Shown in pieces: positions 28,215-37,219 of a stretch of 64,000 nucleotides of DNA. The first letter of the stretch is position 1; the number at the start of each line of letters is the position of its first letter. The translations under genes were made by a program, and so were the position numbers. This DNA comes from Mesosutterella multiformis (GTDB lineage: Bacteria; Pseudomonadota; Gammaproteobacteria; Burkholderiales; Burkholderiaceae_F), in contig NZ_BGZJ01000001.1 in assembly GCF_003402575.1 (NCBI RefSeq), forward strand, positions 248,001 to 312,000. The letters run 5' to 3'. The notes under the pieces were generated by a model. That model saw only the letters and a program-made list of their open reading frames with translations. It made no database searches and was not told where the DNA came from.

Positions 28215-28317
28215 TCCTTTATTCCTATTCTTTTCAGTCAGTCAATCAATGAGTCGGTTTTTAAATCCCTATGCGCGCCTCCGGATGGCGCGCGTCGGGG
28301 AGAGTCCCCTCAGGCTC

Positions 28318-29070
28318 TCAGAGTCTCTTCAGTTCCGAGAGAATGCGGCGGGTATTCAGCGGCCGGTCTCCGAGGAGGCTCGCGATCACGCCCCGGAAGA
28401 GGCTTTTCGCGGCCCAGGCCGAGAGGGGGTTCGAGAAATCCAATTTTACGACGGACTTCAGCGTGTCCGACGCGTAATAAGGACCGCTCTCCGGCGCCGA
28501 CGCTCCGGCGTACACGAGCTCTTCGCCCCGGAGTACATAGAAGCCGTCGCGGAACTCCGCAGGGAAACCGTACCCCGCGTAGCGAAGGAGCCGGAACTCA
28601 AACGTGCGGAGCGCGGCTTCAATCGCGGGGGGCGCGGATTCGGTCGCAAGCACCTTAAGCGCGTCCCAATACGCGACAAAAAGCCGTTCCTCGGGATCCT
28701 CACGCGGGGTGAGCCGAAGAAGGAGCTCATTCAGGTAGAAAGCGGAGAGAAGTGAGTCCCCCTCTACCGGGGCAAAGCCTCCCATCCATTCCACCTTCAT
28801 GAGAGTCTTTGTCGCGCCGCTCCCGTTCCAGCTGATGAGGAGCGGGGAAAATTCCGAGAGGATTCCCCGCATGGGGCTTGTCGGACGTTTCGCCCCGCGG
28901 GCCCGGGCGAGGATCCGCCCATGGTGCCGCGTATAGAAGTCGACGAGAAGACTCGTTTCGGACCAGGGCTCCATCCGGAGGACAAAGGCGGGTTCACCGG
29001 TTACCCGGTCACCGCCCCTCCGGTTGATGTACCCGCCTAGCAGCGTCTGGGGATTCGTGTTTCCCGCCAT
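28318..29070 (-). CDS. recO: DNA repair protein RecO
   Basis: RecO helps RecR load RecA onto SSB-coated single-stranded DNA in gap repair. The 250-residue product has the N-terminal OB-fold (AFVLRMEPWSETSLLVDFYT and GRILARARGAKRPTSPMRG, about residues 28-70). The helical part with YLNELLLRLTPREDPEERLF follows, and then FEFRLLRYAGYG before the C-terminal region. The length is normal for Betaproteobacteria. It is separated by only 9 bases from era, so the two are cotranscribed, as in many bacteria. Confidence 0.93.
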   Translation of the reverse strand: MAGNTNPQTLLGGYINRRGGDRVTGEPAFVLRMEPWSETSLLVDFYTRHHGRILARARGAKRPTSPMRGILSEFSPLLISWNGSGATKTLMKVEWMGGFAPVEGDSLLSAFYLNELLLRLTPREDPEERLFVAYWDALKVLATESAPPAIEAALRTFEFRLLRYAGYGFPAEFRDGFYVLRGEELVYAGASAPESGPYYASDTLKSVVKLDFSNPLSAWAAKSLFRGVIASLLGDRPLNTRRILSELKRL

Positions 29071-29079
29071 GATTCCGGT

Positions 29080-30030
29080 TTACTCGTACCCCAGGGTCTT
29101 CAGAGCGCGGATATCGTCGCTCCAGCCGCGGCGGACGCGGACCCAGACTTCGAGGTGAACGGGTTTGCCGAGCATCTTTTCAACGTCGGCGCGCGCGAGA
29201 CGCGAGATTTCGCGAAGCTTCGCGCCCTTTTCGCCGATCACGATCGGGCGGTGCCGTTCGTTATCGACGAGAAGCGTCGCGATGATTTCCGCGGACTTAT
29301 CCGTTTCATCCCACTTATCGATCGTCACGGCGATCCCGTACGGGAGCTCGTCGCCAAGAAGACGGAACGCCTTTTCGCGCACCGTTTCCGCGACGAGGAA
29401 CCGCGGGCTCTTATCGGTGTAGAGATCGGGGTCGTAATACGGAGCGTCTTCCGGCAGATACTTCTTCGCTTCTTCGAGAAGCTCTTCGCACTGCTTGCCC
29501 TTCTTGGCCGACGTCGGAATGATCGCGGCGAACGGGAACTTCTGCATCGATTCCGCCATGAGCGGGAGGAGCGCCTCGCGGTTCTTCAGTTCGTCGGTCT
29601 TATTCAGCACCAGGATCACCGTGCTTTCGCGCGGGATCAGTCGGAGCACTTCCTCATCCGCCTTCTTCCAGCCGATCGCGTCGATCACGAAGAACACGAC
29701 GTCCACTTCAGAGAGCACGCCGCGCACCACATTATTCATGTGGTGAATCAGGCCGCCCTTATATTTGCTCTGAAAGCCCGGGGTATCGACAAACACGAAC
29801 TGCGCGTTGTCGCGCGTCAGGACGCCGAGCACGCGGTCACGCGTCGTCTGCGGCTTGTGGCTCGTGATCGAGACTTTCTCGCCCACGAGGTAGTTGATCA
29901 GAGTGCTCTTCCCCACATTCGGGCGCCCCACGACGGCGATGTAGCCGCAGCGGAACCCCTTCGGGTAAGGCCTTTCCTCAGGAATCACGACAGACGGTGC
30001 CGCGTCTTCCTGCTTTTCTTCATTCGCCAT
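29080..30030 (-). CDS. era: GTPase Era
   Basis: Essential GTPase that binds the 3' end of 16S rRNA and assists 30S maturation. The 316-residue product has a short N-terminal extension, then the GTPase domain. The visible motifs are G1 GRPNVGKSTL (about residues 33-42), G3 FVDTPGFQSKYKGG and G4 VLNKTDEL. A C-terminal KH domain has GIAVTIDKWDE and PIVIGEKGAKLREISRLARA for RNA binding. It lies in the conserved rnc-era-recO order, 45 bases after rnc, which fits shared roles in ribosome assembly. RNase III often processes its own leader and controls this operon. Confidence 0.97.
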   Translation of the reverse strand: MANEEKQEDAAPSVVIPEERPYPKGFRCGYIAVVGRPNVGKSTLINYLVGEKVSITSHKPQTTRDRVLGVLTRDNAQFVFVDTPGFQSKYKGGLIHHMNNVVRGVLSEVDVVFFVIDAIGWKKADEEVLRLIPRESTVILVLNKTDELKNREALLPLMAESMQKFPFAAIIPTSAKKGKQCEELLEEAKKYLPEDAPYYDPDLYTDKSPRFLVAETVREKAFRLLGDELPYGIAVTIDKWDETDKSAEIIATLLVDNERHRPIVIGEKGAKLREISRLARADVEKMLGKPVHLEVWVRVRRGWSDDIRALKTLGYE

Positions 30031-30075
30031 CTCAATATTCTCCAGAAATACGGTTCAGGGCTCGGAGCTCCGCCA

Positions 30076-30780
30076 TCAGGCAGACGCCGGCTTCAGTTTC
30101 GCCGCTTCAGGCTTCTCCTGAAGGGCCTTCAGAGCGGCCGCCGCGGCATGCTGCTCCGCGTCACGCCGGTTCGTGCCGGTGCCTTCGGTCCGAATGCCGA
30201 AATGCTCCACCGCGCATTCGCAGACAAAGGTCTGCGAATTGGCCTGCCCCGTGCAGCTCACAACCCGATAGGCCGGCAGCGGCAGGTGATTCCCCTGAAG
30301 GACCTCCTGCAGCTTCGTCTTCGGGTCTTTTCCCATGCGTTCGGGGAGGTCCGCGAGGATCTTCGCGTAGAGCCTCAGGATGACGGTCTGAGCCTGCTCA
30401 AAACCGCCGTCCAGAAACACCGCGCCGAAGACCGCTTCCATGGCGTCCGCGAGGATCGAGGGGCGGGTGCGGCCGCCTGACTTCACCTCACCCTCGCCCA
30501 TCAGGAGGAAATCGCTGATACCGACATCGGCCGCGATTTCGTCGAGCGCCTTTTCGCAGACGAGATTGCTCCGGACGCGCGACAGGCGCCCTTCGCTGAA
30601 GTGCGAATCGAGTTTGAAGAGCTCGTAGCCGATCGTGCAGCCGAGCACCGAGTCCCCGAGGAACTCGAGCCGCTCGTTATGATCCGCGCTGAAGCTGCGG
30701 TGCGTCGTCGCGCGCCGCAGCAAAGCTCTGTTTTTAAACTGATAGCCGATCCGTTTCTCCAGCTCCTGCAGTTCTAGCAT
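30076..30780 (-). CDS. rnc: Ribonuclease III
   Basis: RNase III cuts double-stranded RNA, including the 30S rRNA precursor and structured mRNA leaders. The 234-residue product has the catalytic signature NERLEFLGDSVLG (about residues 34-46), the ADAMEAVFGAVFLDGG motif with acidic metal ligands, and a C-terminal double-stranded RNA-binding domain (DPKTKLQEVLQGNHLPLPAY). I use the ATG at 30780, which gives the family N-terminus LELQELEKRIGYQFKNRALL. A TTG at 30813, overlapping the upstream lepB stop, would add 11 residues and is less likely. It lies directly after the second lepB gene. Confidence 0.95.
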   Translation of the reverse strand: MLELQELEKRIGYQFKNRALLRRATTHRSFSADHNERLEFLGDSVLGCTIGYELFKLDSHFSEGRLSRVRSNLVCEKALDEIAADVGISDFLLMGEGEVKSGGRTRPSILADAMEAVFGAVFLDGGFEQAQTVILRLYAKILADLPERMGKDPKTKLQEVLQGNHLPLPAYRVVSCTGQANSQTFVCECAVEHFGIRTEGTGTNRRDAEQHAAAAALKALQEKPEAAKLKPASA

Positions 30781-30805
30781 AGTCTTTGTTGCCTCGTATT
30801 CCTGC

Positions 30806-31693
30806 TTATTCAAAGTGTCCGACGCGGGACATGTGGAAGATGTTCAGCCAGATGAAGAACGCCCGGCCGACAATATTTTCTTCCGGAACAAAGCCCCAGT
30901 AACGGCTGTCGTCGGAGTTGTCGCGGTTGTCGCCCATCACGAAGTAGTGGCCGGCAGGCACCGTGGTCTCAAAACCGGCATCCGTATAGTGAATACGGCC
31001 CGGGTGGGTCTGCGCTTCCATCGGCGTTGTCGCGTCCGGAGCCCGCGGATCCACTAGCATGCGGTGGACGTGGCCCTGAAGCGTTTCCTGGCGTTCGTTA
31101 AGCGTCACCATGAATTCCTGATCCACGTAGTCGCCGATCGGTTTCTGCGGCTGCTCAACGCCATTGATATAGAGGATCTTGTCGCGGTACACCACCTTGT
31201 CGCCCGGGACCCCGACGATACGCTTGATGAGGTCGGTGCCCGGCTGCATCGGGTGATCAAACACGATCACGTCGCCCGCCTTCGGCTTCGTCCCTTCGGT
31301 GAGCTTGGTATTGAGCACCGGGAACCGGATACCGTACTCGTACTTATTTACGGCGATGAAGTCACCGGACTGAAGCGTCGGGAGCATTGAGCCGGACGGA
31401 ATCCGGAACGGCTCCACAACGAAACTGCGCACCACGAAGACAAGCAGAATCACGGGGAAGAGACCCGCTGTCCACTCGAGCCACACCGGCTGACGCTTCG
31501 CTTTGTACTCCACCACCTTCCGTTCGTCGGAGAGCACCGGATCCGCCGGATCCATCCCGGGGTGCGCGGCATCAAACTCCGCCACCGCAGCTCGCGCGGC
31601 TTCCGCGCGCTTCTTCTTCCAGACGAAAATGTCGCCGAACCAGAAGACGCCCGTCACGACCGTGAGGATCAGCAGTATCAGAGGAAAATCCAT
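30806..31693 (-). CDS. Signal peptidase I, second copy
   Basis: Type I signal peptidase that removes signal peptides from exported proteins at the periplasmic face of the inner membrane. The 295-residue product has a membrane helix at residues 4-22 and a cytoplasmic loop with a roughly 30-residue insertion (about 28-64, Ala/Lys/Asp-rich) absent from the neighbour. A second helix at about 73-89 and the catalytic PSGSM (Ser102) follow. The general base is in DLIKRIVG (Lys157), and the box GHYFVMGDNRDNSDDSRYWG lies near the C-terminus. It lacks the Cys pair seen near that box in the neighbouring LepB. Both active-site residues are kept, so it should be active. It lies between lepB and rnc. Confidence 0.93.
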   Translation of the reverse strand: MDFPLILLILTVVTGVFWFGDIFVWKKKRAEAARAAVAEFDAAHPGMDPADPVLSDERKVVEYKAKRQPVWLEWTAGLFPVILLVFVVRSFVVEPFRIPSGSMLPTLQSGDFIAVNKYEYGIRFPVLNTKLTEGTKPKAGDVIVFDHPMQPGTDLIKRIVGVPGDKVVYRDKILYINGVEQPQKPIGDYVDQEFMVTLNERQETLQGHVHRMLVDPRAPDATTPMEAQTHPGRIHYTDAGFETTVPAGHYFVMGDNRDNSDDSRYWGFVPEENIVGRAFFIWLNIFHMSRVGHFE

Positions 31694-31763
31694 TCCTTGC
31701 TCCTAAGAGTTTTCTTATTCTTGCTTCGATGAGCCGGGCGGAAAGCCCGCAGCCGCACATTTC

Positions 31764-32576
31764 TCAGTGAATGCGGCCGAACCGTCTCATATTGTGGAAA
31801 TTGGCCCAGATGAAAAACGCCCGGCCAATAATATTCTTTTCCGGGACGAACCCCCAGTAGCGGCTGTCTTCGGAATTGTCCCGATTATCGCCCATCACGA
31901 AGTACTGGCCTTCGGGAATCCGGCAGACCACGCCCCGGCGGCTGTAGCGGCAGCTGTCAGTTGGGCTCATGCCGGCGACGGGCTGCACTTCGGACGAGAT
32001 ATTGGGATTTAGCACGATCGCGTGCTTTTTCCCGCCGAGCTTCTCGATCCGGAGAATCTGCCAGTTGTGTTTATAGCCCTTCGCGGCCTCAACCGCTTTC
32101 CGGGGCGGACGCGTGAGCGGCGCGGGTTCTCCGTTCACCACGAGCTTCTTATCGAGATACACCACCTCATCCCCCGGGAGCCCCACCACGCGCTTAATGT
32201 AGTCGAGTTTCGGGTTCGGCGGATAGCGGAACACGATCACGTCGCCGCGTTCAGGCGACGATGCGTCGATCACTTTGAGGTGCGAGAGCGGAAGCCGGAT
32301 CCCGTACGAGAACTTATTCACGAGGACGAAGTCCCCCGGGATCAGCGTCGGCTCCATGGAGCCTGAGGGGATCCGGAAGGGTTCCACGACAAAGCTCCGG
32401 AAGATAAAGATCACGAAGAGGATCGGAAAAAGCCCCGCCGAGTACTCAAGCCACTTCGGCTGCCGCGCCGTGCCGCCGGATGAAAGATGGCGCGCGGGCG
32501 CCCACACCCAGCGGTCAAGCACCCAGAGGATGCCTGACACCGCGGTGATCAGAGCGATTGGCAGCGTGTAGTCCAT
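31764..32576 (-). CDS. lepB: Signal peptidase I
   Basis: Leader peptidase of the inner membrane. The 270-residue product has two membrane helices (about residues 4-22 and 46-62), the catalytic PSGSM with Ser73, DYIKRVVG with Lys128, and the C-terminal box GQYFVMGDNRDNSEDSRYWG. It also has a Cys pair (DSCRYSRRGVVCRIP) placed like the disulfide in E. coli LepB. It lies 33 bases after lepA, the standard proteobacterial lepA-lepB pair, so I take this copy as the ancestral one and the downstream gene (30806-31693) as the duplicate. Identification is firm. Confidence 0.96.
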   Translation of the reverse strand: MDYTLPIALITAVSGILWVLDRWVWAPARHLSSGGTARQPKWLEYSAGLFPILFVIFIFRSFVVEPFRIPSGSMEPTLIPGDFVLVNKFSYGIRLPLSHLKVIDASSPERGDVIVFRYPPNPKLDYIKRVVGLPGDEVVYLDKKLVVNGEPAPLTRPPRKAVEAAKGYKHNWQILRIEKLGGKKHAIVLNPNISSEVQPVAGMSPTDSCRYSRRGVVCRIPEGQYFVMGDNRDNSEDSRYWGFVPEKNIIGRAFFIWANFHNMRRFGRIH

Positions 32577-32609
32577 GGCGATGGCTTCCGGTTTCGCGTC
32601 GCGGCTTGA

Positions 32610-34412
32610 TCAGCCGTTCTTATCCGTCCCCATCTGCAGCACGGCGAGGAACGCTTCCTGCGGAATCGTCACGTGACCCACCTGCTTCATGCGCTTCTTA
32701 CCGGCCTTCTGCTTTTCGAGCAGCTTCCGCTTACGCGTGATATCGCCGCCGTAGCACTTCGCGAGCACGTTCTTACGGAGCGCCTTCACGTTCTCTCGCG
32801 CGATGATCTCAGCGCCGATCGCGGCCTGAATCGCGACGTCATACATCTGACGCGGAATCAGTTCGCGGAGCTTCGCCGCGATCTCGCGGCCGCGGCGTCG
32901 GGCGCTTGAGCGGTGAATGATCGAGGAGAGCGGATCAACCTTGTCGCCGTTGATCAGCATGTCGACCTTCACCACGTCACTCGCGCGGAACTCGAGGAAG
33001 TCGTAATCCATCGAGGCGTAGCCGCGGGTAAGCGACTTCAGCGTGTCGAAGAAGTCGAGCACGATTTCGGCGAGCGGCAGCTCGTACGTCAATACCACCT
33101 GACGGCCGTGATAAGCGAGGTTCTTCTGGATACCGCGCTTCTCCTGGCAGAGCTTGATCACCGTGCCGACAAATTCCGGCGGCACGAAGATCGTCACCGT
33201 GTCGATCGGCTCACGGATTTCCTCAATGCGGTCAACCGGCGGGAGTTTCGACGGGTTCTCGATCTGGACGACGGAGCCATCGGTGAGCTTCACTTCATAC
33301 ACCACGGACGGTGCCGTCGTGATGAGGTCCTGGTTGTATTCACGCTCCAGGCGCTCCTGCACGATATCCATGTGAAGGAGGCCAAGGAACCCGGCGCGGA
33401 AACCGAAGCCGAGCGCCTGGGAGACTTCAGGCTCAAAGTGCAGCGACGCGTCATTCAGCTGGAGCTTCTCCAGCGCGTCGCGGAGCGAATCGTATTCAGA
33501 GGCTTCAACCGGGTAGAGACCCGCGAACACCTGAGGCTTCACCTGCTTGAAGCCGGGGAGCGGATCGGTCGCCGGGTTCTGCGCGAGCGTCACCGTGTCA
33601 CCGACACGGGCGTCACGGATTTCCTTGATGCCCGCGATGATGAAGCCCACTTCGCCCGCCTGAAGCATCTCGCGCGGCGTGGATCGCGGCGAAAAGACAC
33701 CGAGCTGCTCCACGAGATGCGTCGCGCCGGTCGCCATCAGCTGGATCTTATCCTTCACGTGAAGCGTTCCTTCCTTCACGCGGACCAGCATCACAACGCC
33801 CACATAGCTGTCGTACCAGGAGTCGATCACGAGGGCCTTCAGTTTCCCGTTGCGGTCACCCGTGGGAGGCGGAATCCGCTTCACGACGGCTTCCAGAATG
33901 TCGTCCACGCCCATGCCGGTCTTCGCGGAGCAGAGGACCGCGTCATCGGCCTCAATACCGATCACGTCCTCGATTTCCTCACGCGCGGCATCCGGCTGCG
34001 CGGACGGCAGGTCCATCTTATTCAGCACCGGTACCACGGTGACCCCGAGGTCAATCGCGGTGTAGCAGTTCGCGACAGTCTGCGCCTCAACGCCCTGCGT
34101 CGCGTCAACGACGAGCAGCGCTCCTTCGCAGGCGGAAAGCGAACGCGAAACTTCATACGAAAAGTCGACGTGCCCGGGAGTATCGATCAGGTTCAGTTCA
34201 TAGACCTGTCCGTCCTGCGCCTTGTAGCGCAGCGACGCCGTCTGGGCTTTGATCGTGATGCCGCGCTCACGCTCGAGATCCATCGAGTCGAGCACCTGGC
34301 TCTCCATCTCACGGTTCGAGAGGCCGCCGCAGCGTTCGATCAGACGGTCGGCCAGCGTCGATTTGCCGTGGTCGATGTGGGCAATAATGGAAAAATTACG
34401 GATATTCTGCAT
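32610..34412 (-). CDS. lepA: Elongation factor 4 (LepA)
   Basis: Ribosome-bound GTPase thought to aid 30S assembly and to back-translocate stalled ribosomes. The 600-residue product matches the family length. It starts [20 protein letters not shown] with the G1 P-loop, has DTPGHVDF (G3) and [10 protein letters not shown] (G4), and ends in the LepA-specific C-terminal domain with [18 protein letters not shown] use the ATG at 34412 because family members start there. An in-frame ATG 51 bases upstream is not supported by homology, and neither has a clear ribosome site. It heads the lepA-lepB-lepB-rnc-era-recO-nagZ row. Confidence 0.96.
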   Translation of the reverse strand: MQNIRNFSIIAHIDHGKSTLADRLIERCGGLSNREMESQVLDSMDLERERGITIKAQTASLRYKAQDGQVYELNLIDTPGHVDFSYEVSRSLSACEGALLVVDATQGVEAQTVANCYTAIDLGVTVVPVLNKMDLPSAQPDAAREEIEDVIGIEADDAVLCSAKTGMGVDDILEAVVKRIPPPTGDRNGKLKALVIDSWYDSYVGVVMLVRVKEGTLHVKDKIQLMATGATHLVEQLGVFSPRSTPREMLQAGEVGFIIAGIKEIRDARVGDTVTLAQNPATDPLPGFKQVKPQVFAGLYPVEASEYDSLRDALEKLQLNDASLHFEPEVSQALGFGFRAGFLGLLHMDIVQERLEREYNQDLITTAPSVVYEVKLTDGSVVQIENPSKLPPVDRIEEIREPIDTVTIFVPPEFVGTVIKLCQEKRGIQKNLAYHGRQVVLTYELPLAEIVLDFFDTLKSLTRGYASMDYDFLEFRASDVVKVDMLINGDKVDPLSSIIHRSSARRRGREIAAKLRELIPRQMYDVAIQAAIGAEIIARENVKALRKNVLAKCYGGDITRKRKLLEKQKAGKKRMKQVGHVTIPQEAFLAVLQMGTDKNG

Positions 34413-34562
34413 GTGTGTATCGTAAACCGCCCTCAAGGGTCGGGAAGCCGCATCCAGCTTCATCCGGCCGCGCGGCAGCGGACCCGGATCCGGGTCTCAG
34501 AGGCCGCCCTGCCGCTCGTGTAGGGTGAATGCGTGATTCTAACATGAGGGGCGCAAGGCCCT

Positions 34563-34596
34563 GAAAAATAAAGGCGCCGCGAGAGGCGCCTTTATT
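34563..34596 (-). terminator. Terminator of fabF
   Basis: An 11-bp perfect stem (34568-34578 with 34585-34595; ATAAAGGCGCC with GGCGCCTTTAT) has a 6-base loop, with T-rich sequence following on the reverse strand. It lies between fabF and the lepA promoter region. Confidence 0.85.
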
Positions 34597-34655
34597 GCTC
34601 GCGGAAAGGGCCTCCCTGAGAAAACTCCGCGGGCGCCCTTCCGTCGTTACGCGAA

Positions 34656-35885
34656 TCAGTCCACGAGACCGTAAATGATCGTGGAATTCGTGCCGCCGAA
34701 GCCAAACGAATTCTTCATCGCGTTCTTCACCGGCATCTTGCGCGCGGTGTTCGGGCAGCAGTCAACCGGGCAGGCCGGGTCCTGGTTCTCGACGTTGATC
34801 GTCGGAGGAACAATCTGATCGCGGAGCGCGAGGATCGTGAAGACGGACTCGATGCCGCCGGCACCGCCGAGGAGATGCCCCGTCATCGACTTCGTGGAGC
34901 TCATGACGAGATTCTTCACGTCGTCACCGAACACCTGCATCACGGCCTTGCTTTCGTTCGCGTCGCCGATCGAGGTCGACGTGCCGTGGGCATTCAGGTA
35001 CTGAATGTCAGAGGGCTTGAGACCGGCGTGGTCGAGCGCCATCTGCATGCAGCGGGTCGGACCGTCAACGGACGGGGTCGTGATGTTGTAGGCGTCGCCG
35101 GAAAGGCCGTAACCCTTCACTTCACAGTAGATGTGGGCGCCGCGGGCCTTCGCGTGCTCGTACTCCTCAAGCACCACGATGCCGCTGCCTTCGCCCATCA
35201 CAAAACCGTTGCGGTCCTTGTCGAACGGACGGGAGGCCTTCTCGGGCTCGTCGTTGCGGCGGGACAGGGCGTGCATGTTATCGAAACCGGAAATGCCGAC
35301 CGGGCAGATCGGGGCTTCAGCGCCGCCCGCCACCATCGCGTCCGCGTCACCGCGGGCAATGATGCAGGCCGCCTCGCCGATCGCGTGAAGACCGGTGGAG
35401 CAGGCAGTGGCGTAAGCGACGTTCGGGCCCTTCAGACCCTTCAGGATCGAGAATTCGCCGGACGCCATGTTGATGATGCAGCCCGGGATCAGGAACGGAG
35501 ACACGCGGCGCGGTCCCTTTTCCTTCAGGGTGTTCGCGTTTTCGCAGATCGTCACGAGGCCGCCGATGCCGGAACCGATCGCGACACCGATACGGTGAGC
35601 GTTTTCTTCCGTCACCACGAGACCGCTGTCCTCGAGCGCCTGGGAACCGGCCACAGCGCCGTACAGCACGAACTTATCGAAGCGGCGGGCTTCCTTCGCG
35701 GGAACGTAGGCGCTCGAATCGAAATCACGGATTTCACCCGCGATCTGGCAGGAGTACTCAGAAGCATCAAAACTCTGAATCTTCCGGACACCGGACTTAC
35801 CGGCAAGCGCGTTCTTCCAGGCTTCTTCAACGCTGTTACCAAGGGGGCACACAATGCCAAGCCCCGTCACGACCACACGACGCAT
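34656..35885 (-). CDS. fabF: 3-oxoacyl-ACP synthase II
   Basis: Condensing enzyme that elongates acyl-ACP with malonyl-ACP in type II fatty acid synthesis and controls cis-vaccenate level. The 409-residue product has the thiolase-fold signature NVAYATACSTGLHAIGEA with catalytic Cys162, an active-site His in LNAHGTSTSIGDANE, another in KSMTGHLLGGAGGIES, and NSFGFGGTNSTIIYG at the end. I start at the ATG at 35885 (MRRVVVTGLGIV); a possible codon five residues upstream is not needed. It is separated from acpP by 144 bases that include an attenuator-like hairpin, so its level can be set apart from acpP. Confidence 0.96.
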   Translation of the reverse strand: MRRVVVTGLGIVCPLGNSVEEAWKNALAGKSGVRKIQSFDASEYSCQIAGEIRDFDSSAYVPAKEARRFDKFVLYGAVAGSQALEDSGLVVTEENAHRIGVAIGSGIGGLVTICENANTLKEKGPRRVSPFLIPGCIINMASGEFSILKGLKGPNVAYATACSTGLHAIGEAACIIARGDADAMVAGGAEAPICPVGISGFDNMHALSRRNDEPEKASRPFDKDRNGFVMGEGSGIVVLEEYEHAKARGAHIYCEVKGYGLSGDAYNITTPSVDGPTRCMQMALDHAGLKPSDIQYLNAHGTSTSIGDANESKAVMQVFGDDVKNLVMSSTKSMTGHLLGGAGGIESVFTILALRDQIVPPTINVENQDPACPVDCCPNTARKMPVKNAMKNSFGFGGTNSTIIYGLVD

Positions 35886-35911
35886 AACGACAAACTCCAA
35901 AAATTCAACGC

Positions 35912-35939
35912 AAAAAAAAGGGAAACCAGGCTCGTTCCC
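35912..35939 (-). terminator. Attenuator or terminator between acpP and fabF
   Basis: On the reverse strand GGGAAC pairs with GTTTCCC around a 7-base loop, followed by eight Ts. It lies about 90 bases after acpP and 27 bases before fabF. It would lower read-through into fabF, matching the high need for acyl carrier protein relative to FabF. Confidence 0.7.
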
Positions 35940-36029
35940 GGCTTCCCATTCCTCAGGCCAGCCGCTTCTCCGGATAGTCTTTCAGCCGGGGTTCCCGACA
36001 GAAAGCGAAAAGCGAAAAGCCAGCGGACA

Positions 36030-36272
36030 TCAGGCCTTCTGATGTTCCTTGATGTAATCGATCGCCTGCTGGACGGTGCGCAGCTTTTCCTGTTCGCTGT
36101 CCGGGATCTCGATGCCGAAGGCATCTTCAAGGGCCATCACGAGTTCAACGGTGTCAAGGCTGTCAGCGCCCAGATCTTCGATGAAGGCGGACTCATTCTT
36201 GATGTCGGCTTCATTGATGCTCAGCTGTTCAGCAACAACCTTCTTGACACGGGCTTCGATATTTTCTTCCAT
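36030..36272 (-). CDS. acpP: Acyl carrier protein
   Basis: Carries growing acyl chains as thioesters on a 4'-phosphopantetheine arm. The 80-residue acidic product has the attachment motif [18 protein letters not shown], with Ser at about residue 38, and ends [10 protein letters not shown]. The length and order (fabD-fabG-acpP-fabF) are standard. AcpS, which adds the arm, is not at its usual site near nagZ and must be encoded elsewhere. Confidence 0.98.
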   Translation of the reverse strand: MEENIEARVKKVVAEQLSINEADIKNESAFIEDLGADSLDTVELVMALEDAFGIEIPDSEQEKLRTVQQAIDYIKEHQKA

Positions 36273-36424
36273 TTAAATCTCCGGGATCAAATAAAAAACT
36301 TCTGCGACGTGGAACGGTTCGGAACATTTCTTATCGATACCCGGTTCCATGCAGGATCAATAATTTTGATTATCGCAGAATTATATAAGACCTCTGGAAA
36401 AAATTTCCAGAGGGGATGAGGCGG

Positions 36425-37189
36425 CTATCCCATGTACATGCCACCGTTCACCGGCAGCACAGCGCCCGTAACATAAGCGGCGGCGGGACTTGCGAGGAAG
36501 CAGGCGGCATTCGCGACATCATCCGTTTGACCCAGTCGGCCAAGCGGAATCTGGGCGGTCATGGCGGCGCGGTGCTCTTCGGGGAGGTTCTTCGTCATAT
36601 CGGTATCGATGAACCCCGGGGTGATGCAGTTCGCCGTCACGCCGCGGCTGCCAAGCTCGCGGGCGATGGAGCGCGTGAAGCCGATCAGGCCAGCCTTCGC
36701 GGCGGAGTAGTTCGTCTGGCCGCCGTTGCCGCTCGAAGCCACAACAGAGGACAGATTGATGATGCGGCCGTAGCGCGCCTTCAGCATCGGGCGGCAGGCC
36801 GCGCGGCAGAGGTGGAAAACCGAGGTGAGGTCGGTCGCGATCACGTCATCCCAGTCGGCGTCCTTCATGCGCATGAGGAGGCCGTCGCGCGTGATGCCGG
36901 CGTTATTCACGAGGATATCGAGCTTACCGAATTCCTTCACGATCGAAGAAACGAGCTCTTCAGCTTCAGCGTAGTTCGTGACATTCAGCACGACACCGCG
37001 CCCCTTTCCGGCAGCGGCGAGGCGCTCCGTGATCCCGGCAGCGCCTGACTCACTCGTCGCCGTACCGATCACAAAGGCACCCATGCGCGCGAACGACTGC
37101 GCGATCGCGTCACCGATACCGCGGCTCGCGCCCGTTACGAGGGCAATGCGGCCTTCCAGCGCGTTCGAAGCAAAAACCTGATTTTCCAT
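36425..37189 (-). CDS. fabG: 3-oxoacyl-ACP reductase
   Basis: Short-chain dehydrogenase that reduces 3-oxoacyl-ACP with NADPH. The 254-residue product has the cofactor loop TGASRGIGDAIAQ (about residues 19-31), NNAGITRDGLLMRMKD, the catalytic Ser in NLSSVVASSGN, and the YSAAKAG motif with Tyr and Lys. It ends VLPVNGGMYM as in other FabG proteins. Its place between fabD and acpP leaves little doubt about the role. The gap to acpP is 152 bases and probably holds an internal promoter for acpP. Confidence 0.96.
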   Translation of the reverse strand: MENQVFASNALEGRIALVTGASRGIGDAIAQSFARMGAFVIGTATSESGAAGITERLAAAGKGRGVVLNVTNYAEAEELVSSIVKEFGKLDILVNNAGITRDGLLMRMKDADWDDVIATDLTSVFHLCRAACRPMLKARYGRIINLSSVVASSGNGGQTNYSAAKAGLIGFTRSIARELGSRGVTANCITPGFIDTDMTKNLPEEHRAAMTAQIPLGRLGQTDDVANAACFLASPAAAYVTGAVLPVNGGMYMG

Positions 37190-37219
37190 CTTTCCTTCCT
37201 TTATAACTTTTACCGATGA

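Noticed and set aside
32913-34523. 536-codon open frame antisense to lepA
   Set aside because: Shadow of LepA; no family features.
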